Below are positions 1 to 4,381 of a stretch of DNA of 6,192 nucleotides, one piece after another. Position numbers and translations under genes: made by a program. The notes beneath the pieces are model-generated. The model saw nothing but the letters and a program-made list of their open reading frames with translations, was not told the DNA's origin and made no database searches. This stretch comes from JBGPIK01 sp041484845 (lineage in GTDB: Bacteria > Desulfobacterota > Binatia > UBA9968): NCBI GenBank assembly GCA_041484845.1, contig JBGPIK010000403.1, positions 1 to 6,192 on the forward strand, read 5' to 3'. Numbering within the stretch: position 1 is the stretch's first letter; every line of letters starts with the position of its first letter.

Positions 1-315
1 GACCGGCTGCGAACCGTTTTACGCTCAGCGCTGGAGAACTGTCGCAAATTGGAAGCAGAGCCGACGCTGCGGGGAAAATTGCGATTCTCAGCGAATGAAG
101 CTGTGATCTCGATCAACGATCGCCTTGCCGGAACTAATACGGAGGAGTCATTTCAAGAACTCAAATCGGAAGTTGAATCCTTCAAGAACGAACTTTACGG
201 CAACGCCGAGATTAGCCTTGAGCGTGACAGCGATCCACGCAAGCGGTTGCATGTCCGGATCAAGACATCCGGCGCGCTTGATCTGAACGCACTGTTGAAT
301 CTAAACACCAACTAG
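1..315 (+). CDS. Small uncharacterised protein, 5' end outside the window
   Basis: I do not recognise this protein. The frame is open from base 1 to the TAG at 313-315, giving 104 visible residues, so the true start probably lies upstream. A TTG at 49 is the first possible internal start, but it has no convincing ribosome binding site and the frame upstream of it reads as similar protein. The visible part is charged and soluble, without a signal peptide or membrane segment. By eye it suggests strand-helix-strand: a beta stretch around KLRFSANEAVISI, an amphipathic helix from TEESFQELKSEVESFKNEL, then strands around AEISLERD and RLHVRIKT. No cysteine or histidine cluster suggests a metal site. 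It ends 15 bases before cysH and so is probably co-transcribed with it, which suggests a role in sulfur assimilation or siroheme use. That role is inference from position only. Confidence 0.6.
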   Translation, partial: DRLRTVLRSALENCRKLEAEPTLRGKLRFSANEAVISINDRLAGTNTEESFQELKSEVESFKNELYGNAEISLERDSDPRKRLHVRIKTSGALDLNALLNLNTN

Positions 316-321
316 AGGGAG
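314..321 (+). promoter_or_regulatory. Ribosome binding site of cysH
   Basis: AGAGGGAG overlaps the stop codon of the preceding gene and lies 9 bases before the ATG at 331. It is a strong Shine-Dalgarno match at good spacing. It fixes the cysH start and ties cysH translation to the upstream gene. Confidence 0.6.
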
Positions 322-330
322 CAATCGGAC

Positions 331-1083
331 ATGTCGTCGTTAAATACACAAGAAATCGCCAAGCCCGAGTTGACCTGGGATCTCGAGAAACTTTCGCCTG
401 AGGAAGTGCTGCAATGGGCGCTCAATGCATTTTCCTCGAAGGTGGCGCTGGCGTGCTCGTTTCAAGCCGAGGGGTCGGTTCTGATCGACATGATGCATCG
501 CCTGGTCGGCAGCGATTTTAGAATTTTCACGCTCGATACCGGGCGCCTGAACCAGGAGACCTATGATTGCATGGATGCGATCCGCAAGCGCTATGGAGTT
601 TCCGTGGAGGTTTACTTCCCCGATGCGATGAAGGTTCAGGCGATGGTGCGCGCTCACGGCCTCAATCTCTTCTATAACTCCGTCGAGCTGCGCAAACTAT
701 GCTGCGGGGTGCGCAAGGTGGAGCCGCTTAACCGCGCTCTTAAAGATCTGAACGCCTGGATGACGGGCTTGCGGCGCGAGCAGGCAGTGACGCGTGCCGA
801 TGTCCGCAAGGTCGAACTGGACAAAGACCACGGAAACATTGTCAAGATCAATCCTCTGGTGGAATGGAGCCACGAACAGGTGTGGCATTACATCCGCGCA
901 AACAACGTCCCGTACAATCAGCTCCATGATCAGGGCTACCCCAGCATCGGTTGCGCTCCCTGCACCCGCGCCGTGAAAGCGGGAGACGATCTCCGAGCGG
1001 GGCGCTGGTGGTGGGAAAATCCTGATACCAAGGAGTGCGGGCTTCATATGAGCGGCGAAGTTTCGAAGATCGGCAAGTCTTAA
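331..1083 (+). CDS. cysH: Assimilatory APS reductase ([4Fe-4S], thioredoxin-dependent)
   Basis: A cytoplasmic enzyme of the PAPS-reductase/CysH family that reduces adenylyl sulfate to sulfite and AMP with thioredoxin-type electrons. The 250-residue length is normal for the family. Residues 36-46 (SKVALACSFQA) form the modified P-loop-like nucleotide-binding start, and LDTGR at 68-72 is the usual following motif. The cysteine pair C124-C125 (KLCCGVRKVEPL) and C208/C211 (GCAPCTR) are the four iron-sulfur ligands typical of APS reductases and absent from E. coli-type PAPS reductases. The catalytic cysteine is C236 in ECGLH near the C terminus. The ATG at 331 has a strong ribosome binding site 9 bases upstream. 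It lies between an unknown gene and the siroheme genes, whose cofactor serves the next step, sulfite reduction. The family call is firm. The APS rather than PAPS preference follows from the cluster cysteines and is well established for the family. Confidence 0.96.
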   Translation: MSSLNTQEIAKPELTWDLEKLSPEEVLQWALNAFSSKVALACSFQAEGSVLIDMMHRLVGSDFRIFTLDTGRLNQETYDCMDAIRKRYGVSVEVYFPDAMKVQAMVRAHGLNLFYNSVELRKLCCGVRKVEPLNRALKDLNAWMTGLRREQAVTRADVRKVELDKDHGNIVKINPLVEWSHEQVWHYIRANNVPYNQLHDQGYPSIGCAPCTRAVKAGDDLRAGRWWWENPDTKECGLHMSGEVSKIGKS

Positions 1084-1151
1084 ATGAACTAAGCGATATG
1101 AGATCTCCAATGAGGCGGTTAGTCCAGGCGCGAGCGGTGAGATAGTTGGCG
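1084..1151 (+). other. Gap between cysH and the Met8-like gene
   Basis: These 68 bases hold no clear promoter, terminator or stable hairpin. A 15-codon frame (1098-1145) ends just before the next gene, but it has no ribosome binding site. The GGTGAG at 1136-1141 is the probable ribosome binding site of the following gene. Read-through from cysH is the simplest expectation. Confidence 0.4.
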
Positions 1152-1781
1152 ATGGGTTATTATCCGATTTTTCTCGAATTGAATGAGCGACGCTGCCTTG
1201 TGATCGGCGGCGGCCTCGTTGCGGAACGCAAGGTTGCGGCTCTCGTTCAAGCGGGCGCGCGGGTTACGGTTATCAGTCCCGAATTAACCGCGAATCTGGT
1301 CGACTGGTCGCAGCAAGCAAGCATTCATGCGGTCGGGCGCCCTTATCGCCGGGGAGATCTCGCCGGTTACGAAATCGTTTTCGTTGCAACGGATGACCCT
1401 CAAGTGAACGCCGCGGTTTATGAAGAAGGGAAGAGCCGCGGCGTCTGGTGCAATGCGGCGGATGATCCCGCGCACTGTGATTTCATTTTGCCGTCGGTGC
1501 TGCGGCGCGGTGCGCTCACGGTTGCGGTATCGACCGGCGCGGCAAGCCCGGCGTTGGCACGATTGGTACGTGAGGAATTAGAGAGTTACTTCAGCCGTGA
1601 TTACGAGATCGTGGCTGAGTTGGCTGCCGAAGTCAGAGAGGAATTGCGCGCCCGCGGAATCGCGCCGGGGTATGAAAAGTGGCGCCAAGCTTTGACGGGT
1701 GAGTTGAAGCAATGGGTCACGCGCGGCGAGCGGCGTCAGGCGAAAAACTTTCTCTTAAAAGAGCTGGGAGTGACGTTATGA
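1152..1781 (+). CDS. Precorrin-2 dehydrogenase / sirohydrochlorin ferrochelatase (CysG N-terminal, Met8-like)
   Basis: Converts precorrin-2 to sirohydrochlorin with NAD+ and inserts iron to give siroheme; cytoplasmic. From the ATG at 1152 it has 209 residues, matching the stand-alone CysG N-terminal/Met8 type rather than full CysG (about 457), whose methyltransferase half is here a separate next gene. The NAD-binding Rossmann motif is at 18-26 (IGGGLVAER), followed by ISPEL at 41-45. The conserved NAADDP segment carries D104-D105, the position of the catalytic aspartate in CysG and Met8p. CDFILPS (109-115) and VSTGAASPALAR (126-137) are further family signatures. A TTG at 1146 would add two residues, but GGTGAG at 1136-1141 is better spaced (10 bases) for the ATG. 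The end overlaps the next gene by ATGA, so the two are probably translationally coupled. Ferrochelatase activity is expected from the family and cannot be seen directly. Confidence 0.93.
   Translation: MGYYPIFLELNERRCLVIGGGLVAERKVAALVQAGARVTVISPELTANLVDWSQQASIHAVGRPYRRGDLAGYEIVFVATDDPQVNAAVYEEGKSRGVWCNAADDPAHCDFILPSVLRRGALTVAVSTGAASPALARLVREELESYFSRDYEIVAELAAEVREELRARGIAPGYEKWRQALTGELKQWVTRGERRQAKNFLLKELGVTL
1766..1770 (+). promoter_or_regulatory. Ribosome binding site that sets the methyltransferase start
   Basis: GGGAG lies inside the end of the preceding gene, 7 bases before the ATG at 1778. It supports that ATG over the in-frame upstream start at 1712, which would add 22 residues of out-of-family sequence. 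Confidence 0.6.
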
Positions 1782-2575
1782 AACCAGGCACAGTTTATCT
1801 GGTCGGCGCTGGACCGGGAGATCCGGGTCTTCTGACCGTAAGAGGACTCGAGTTGCTGCGCCGGGCCGACGTCATCGTCTATGATCAGTTGGTCAATCCG
1901 GTACTGCTAGAGGAAGCCATACCCGGCGCCATTAAAATATTTGCCGGGAAGCAGGCCGGGCGCCATTGCGTCGCCCAGACGGAGATCAATGAAGTCCTGA
2001 TCGGCTACGCCCGCCTCGGGCACGATGTATTGAGGCTTAAGGGCGGCGATCCGTTTGTCTTCGGCCGCGGCGGCGAAGAAGCGGAAGCGCTCGCGGATGC
2101 GCAGGTTCCGTTTGAAGTCGTTCCCGGCGTCAGCTCCGCGGTGGCCGTGCCCGCCTATGCGGGGATTCCGCTCACCCATAGAAAGTTCGCATCGTCCTTT
2201 GCCGTGGTCACTGGACACGAGGCGCGCAAGACACAATCCTCGGTGAATTGGGCCAAGCTGGCGACCGCGGTGGACACGCTCGTAATCTTGATGGGTCTCA
2301 GCAATCTGCCGATCATTGTCTCTAATCTGATAAAGCATGGAAAATCGCCCAAGACTCCGGTCGCGGTCATTCGCATGGGAACCATAGAGGAGCAAGAACG
2401 TATCCTTGGCAGCCTTGCTGACATCGTCGAGAAAAGTGCGGCGATCGAACCTCCGGCGTTGATCGTTGTGGGCGACGTGGTTTCTCTCGCCGACAAATTG
2501 GATTGGTTCTTCCCGCAGTGCTATAGTCGGGTTCTCCATGGATTCGAAAGTTCGAGCGAGCCTGCAAGGGCTTAG
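1778..2575 (+). CDS. cobA: Uroporphyrinogen-III C-methyltransferase (SUMT)
   Basis: Transfers two methyl groups from S-adenosylmethionine to uroporphyrinogen III, giving precorrin-2, the branch point to siroheme and cobalamin. The 265-residue protein covers the whole family domain. VYLVGAGPGDPGLLT (6-20) is the N-terminal tetrapyrrole-methylase signature. LRLKGGDPFVFGRGGEE (85-101) is the second signature with the glycine-rich SAM loop. Then come VVPGVSSA (114-121), GIPLTHR (129-135), VTGHE (144-148), LVILMG (168-173) and VAVIRMGT (195-202). PALIVVGDVV (226-235) closes the domain. The start is the ATG at 1778, overlapping the preceding stop as ATGA, with GGGAG just upstream. Its last 38 bases overlap hemD in another frame. 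With a Met8-type enzyme upstream, siroheme for sulfite reductase is the likely product. The name sumT or cysG-A would serve equally well. Confidence 0.96.
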   Translation: MKPGTVYLVGAGPGDPGLLTVRGLELLRRADVIVYDQLVNPVLLEEAIPGAIKIFAGKQAGRHCVAQTEINEVLIGYARLGHDVLRLKGGDPFVFGRGGEEAEALADAQVPFEVVPGVSSAVAVPAYAGIPLTHRKFASSFAVVTGHEARKTQSSVNWAKLATAVDTLVILMGLSNLPIIVSNLIKHGKSPKTPVAVIRMGTIEEQERILGSLADIVEKSAAIEPPALIVVGDVVSLADKLDWFFPQCYSRVLHGFESSSEPARA

Positions 2576-3389
2576 AGTTGTCTCGTTCGAGAGCCGGCGC
2601 GCCAAAGAAATGGTCGAGCTCATTCGCCGCTACGGCGGCGAACCGATTGTAGCGCCGTCGATGCGCGAAATTCCTCTCAATGAAAACCACGCGGCTCTTG
2701 ATCTCCTGCTCCAACTGGAAAGCGGTAAGGTCGATTTGCTGATTCTCATGACCGGCGTCGGGACGAAGACCCTTAACGAAGCGTTGCTCACAATGTATCC
2801 CCAGGAGAGAATCACGGCCGCGTTGCTAAAAACAACGATTGTCGCGCGCGGGCCGAAACCCGTTGGCGTGCTCAAAGAGTTAGGACTGCAACCGGCGTTC
2901 ACGGTGCCCGAACCGAACACGTGGCGGGAAATTTTGTCAACGTTGAAAGCCGGTATTGAGATTCGCGGTAAACGTATCGCGATTCAAGAATACGGCATTC
3001 CCAATAAGGACCTCATTGCCGCGCTTCAGTCGCTTGGAGCAACCGTGATTTCTGTTCCGATTTATCGTTGGGCTCTGCCGGAAGATCTCGCGCCGTTGCG
3101 CGAAGCGATCGAAAAGATTTTGCGCGGCGATCTCGATGTGGCGCTCTTTACTAACGGTGCACAGGTGGATCATTTGTTACAGGTTAGCGGCCATGACCAA
3201 GCTGCTGAATCCTTGCGCCTGGCGTTCAAACGCATTGTCGTTGCTTCCGTCGGTCCTGTCTGTACTCAAGTCCTCGAACGGTTTGGCATCAGACCGGACA
3301 TTGAGCCGTCTCATCCCAAGATGGGTTCGCTCATCGCCGAAGTCGCCGCGTCGGCCCAGCGGATCTTAACCGCAAAGCGCAGCGTTTAA
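2538..3389 (+). CDS. hemD: Uroporphyrinogen-III synthase
   Basis: Cyclises hydroxymethylbilane to uroporphyrinogen III with inversion of ring D, supplying the substrate of the upstream methyltransferase. The 283 residues form a two-lobed HemD protein, a poorly conserved family recognised by pattern: LRVVSFESRRAKEM (12-25), the TGVGT turn (72-76), VARGPKPVGVLKELGL (102-117), GKRIAIQEYG (144-153), VPIYRW (173-178), DVALFTNG (200-207) and SVGPVCTQVLERFG (237-250) with the downstream HPKMGSLI (259-266). The ATG at 2538 begins just before the conserved first strand. The frame also reads upstream to a TTG at 2466, but that sequence reads unlike HemD. The start lies 38 bases inside the methyltransferase gene and lacks a clear Shine-Dalgarno sequence, so its translation probably depends on ribosomes finishing the upstream gene. 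The family call is strong; the exact start is less certain. Confidence 0.9.
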   Translation: MDSKVRASLQGLRVVSFESRRAKEMVELIRRYGGEPIVAPSMREIPLNENHAALDLLLQLESGKVDLLILMTGVGTKTLNEALLTMYPQERITAALLKTTIVARGPKPVGVLKELGLQPAFTVPEPNTWREILSTLKAGIEIRGKRIAIQEYGIPNKDLIAALQSLGATVISVPIYRWALPEDLAPLREAIEKILRGDLDVALFTNGAQVDHLLQVSGHDQAAESLRLAFKRIVVASVGPVCTQVLERFGIRPDIEPSHPKMGSLIAEVAASAQRILTAKRSV

Positions 3390-3415
3390 CATTTACTCAA
3401 AGGTGCTGCTAATAT
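3386..3415 (+). promoter_or_regulatory. Possible sigma70-type promoter for cysD-cysNC
   Basis: TTAACA at 3386-3391, over the hemD stop codon, differs from TTGACA at one position. After 18 bases comes TAATAT at 3410-3415, preceded by TGC, which fits the extended -10 pattern TGn. Transcription would start near 3422, giving a leader of about 60 bases. The -10 matches the consensus at only four of six positions and overlaps a hairpin that could instead end the upstream transcript. The call rests on pattern only. Confidence 0.3.
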
Positions 3416-3429
3416 CGTAGCGCATTCTT
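3403..3429 (+). terminator. Weak terminator-like hairpin after hemD
   Basis: GTGC-T-GCTA (3403-3411) can pair with TAGCGCAT (3418-3425). This gives eight pairs including one G-T wobble, with one bulged T and a six-base loop. The stem runs into TTCTT (3425-3429), a poor U-tract. The stem is short and mixed in composition, so termination would be partial at best. It overlaps the promoter-like -10 sequence, and the two readings compete. Confidence 0.22.
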
Positions 3430-3432
3430 AAA

Positions 3433-3454
3433 CTTGCGCCGGCGACGGTGCAAG
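3433..3454 (+). promoter_or_regulatory. Hairpin with GNRA tetraloop in the cysD leader
   Basis: CTTGCGCCG (3433-3441) pairs along its full length with CGGTGCAAG (3446-3454), giving nine pairs with one G-U wobble, closed by the tetraloop GCGA, which fits the stable GNRA class. No U-run follows, so it is not a standard intrinsic terminator on this strand. It sits 11 bases before the AAGGG that may serve as the cysD ribosome binding site. It could affect mRNA stability, pause RNA polymerase or tune cysD translation. The fold is direct from sequence; a function is inference. Confidence 0.4.
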
Positions 3455-3484
3455 CGCGAATCGGCAAGGGATTACAGTAGAACT

Positions 3485-4381
3485 ATGAATGGTATTTTTT
3501 CAGAGTTCGAGTCGGAGTCGATCGAAATCATCCGTGAAGTCGCGGCGACTGCCGCCAAGCCGGTGATGCTGTACTCGATCGGCAAAGACTCGTCGGTGAT
3601 GTTGCGCCTGGCACAAAAGGCCTTTTACCCGGGTCCGATCCCATTTCCGCTGATGCACATCGATACCGGATGGAAATTCCGGGAGATGATCGCGTTTCGT
3701 GACCGCACCGCGAGAGAAATCGGTTTTGATCTGATCACCTATACGAACCCGCGCGGCGCTGCCGAGGGCATCGGGCCAATCAGCCACGGCTCGGCATACC
3801 ATACCGACGTCATGAAAACCGAGGCCCTGAAGCAAGCGCTCGATCTTCACGGATTTGATGTGGCCTTTGGCGGCGCAAGACGCGACGAAGAAAAATCACG
3901 CGCTAAAGAGCGCATTTTTTCGTTTCGGGCGCCGGGCCATCGTTGGGACCCGAAAGCCCAACGCCCGGAGCTCTGGAATCTGTATAACACCCGCATCAAT
4001 GCGGGGGAGACCATACGAGTCTTTCCGCTTTCGAATTGGACGGAAGCCGATATCTGGGCCTATATCCGCCAGGAGAACATTCCGATCGTACCGCTGTACT
4101 TTGCCGCCCGGCGACCGGTGGTCAACCGTTACGGCCAGTGGATCCTGGTTGACGATGATCGGCTGCCGCTCGTTCCCGGTGAAAGGCCTGAGATTCGCAT
4201 GGTGCGCTTCCGCACGCTCGGCTGCTATCCGCTGACGGCCGGCATTGAAAGCACTGCGACGACTCTCGATCAGATCGTAGCCGAAATTCTCGGAGCGAGG
4301 ACATCCGAGCGGCAGGGGCGCGTCATCGACCATGACGGCGCCGGCTCGATGGAACGCAAAAAGCAGGAAGGGTATTTTTGA
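3485..4381 (+). CDS. cysD: Sulfate adenylyltransferase subunit 2 (ATP sulfurylase, CysD)
   Basis: The catalytic subunit of heterodimeric ATP sulfurylase. With the GTPase CysN it makes APS and pyrophosphate from sulfate and ATP. The 298 residues are close to the E. coli length (302) and align along the whole family. ESIEIIREVAA (11-21) leads into the PP-loop SIGKDSS (31-37). HIDTGWKFREM (58-68), FGGARRDEEKSRAKERI (128-144), HRWDPKAQRPELW (152-164), VFPLSNWTE (179-187) and RFRTLGCYPLT (241-251) follow. The end, SERQGRVIDHDGAGSMERKK, is typical. The start is the ATG at 3485; an in-frame TTG at 3434 would add an arginine-rich stretch encoded by the leader hairpin and looks unlikely. The possible ribosome binding site AAGGG (3466-3470) is 14 bases away, which is long. 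The stop overlaps the next start by one base (TGATG), so the two subunits are probably made in a coupled way. Confidence 0.97.
   Translation: MNGIFSEFESESIEIIREVAATAAKPVMLYSIGKDSSVMLRLAQKAFYPGPIPFPLMHIDTGWKFREMIAFRDRTAREIGFDLITYTNPRGAAEGIGPISHGSAYHTDVMKTEALKQALDLHGFDVAFGGARRDEEKSRAKERIFSFRAPGHRWDPKAQRPELWNLYNTRINAGETIRVFPLSNWTEADIWAYIRQENIPIVPLYFAARRPVVNRYGQWILVDDDRLPLVPGERPEIRMVRFRTLGCYPLTAGIESTATTLDQIVAEILGARTSERQGRVIDHDGAGSMERKKQEGYF
4365..4371 (+). promoter_or_regulatory. Ribosome binding site of cysNC
   Basis: AGGAAGG lies within the last codons of cysD, 9 bases before the ATG at 4381. It supports this start, even though the resulting CysN begins only a few residues before its GTPase P-loop and lacks the N-terminal extension of roughly 20 residues seen in many CysN proteins. 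Confidence 0.6.

Noticed and set aside
697..1110. A 137-codon - strand frame opposite cysH
   Set aside because: Antisense to the conserved cysteine-rich half of cysH; composition and lack of motifs indicate a shadow.
1098..1145. A 15-codon frame that ends just before the Met8-like gene, considered as a leader peptide
   Set aside because: No ribosome binding site, no run of regulatory codons such as Cys or Met, and no attenuator hairpin after it.
1907..2623. A 238-codon open frame on the - strand
   Set aside because: It lies opposite the well-supported methyltransferase and hemD genes, its translation is Arg-rich without family motifs, and it looks like a codon-bias shadow.
3433..3454. The GNRA hairpin as an intrinsic terminator
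   Set aside because: The bases after it (GCGCGAATCGG) contain no U-run on the + strand, and no - strand gene needs a terminator here.
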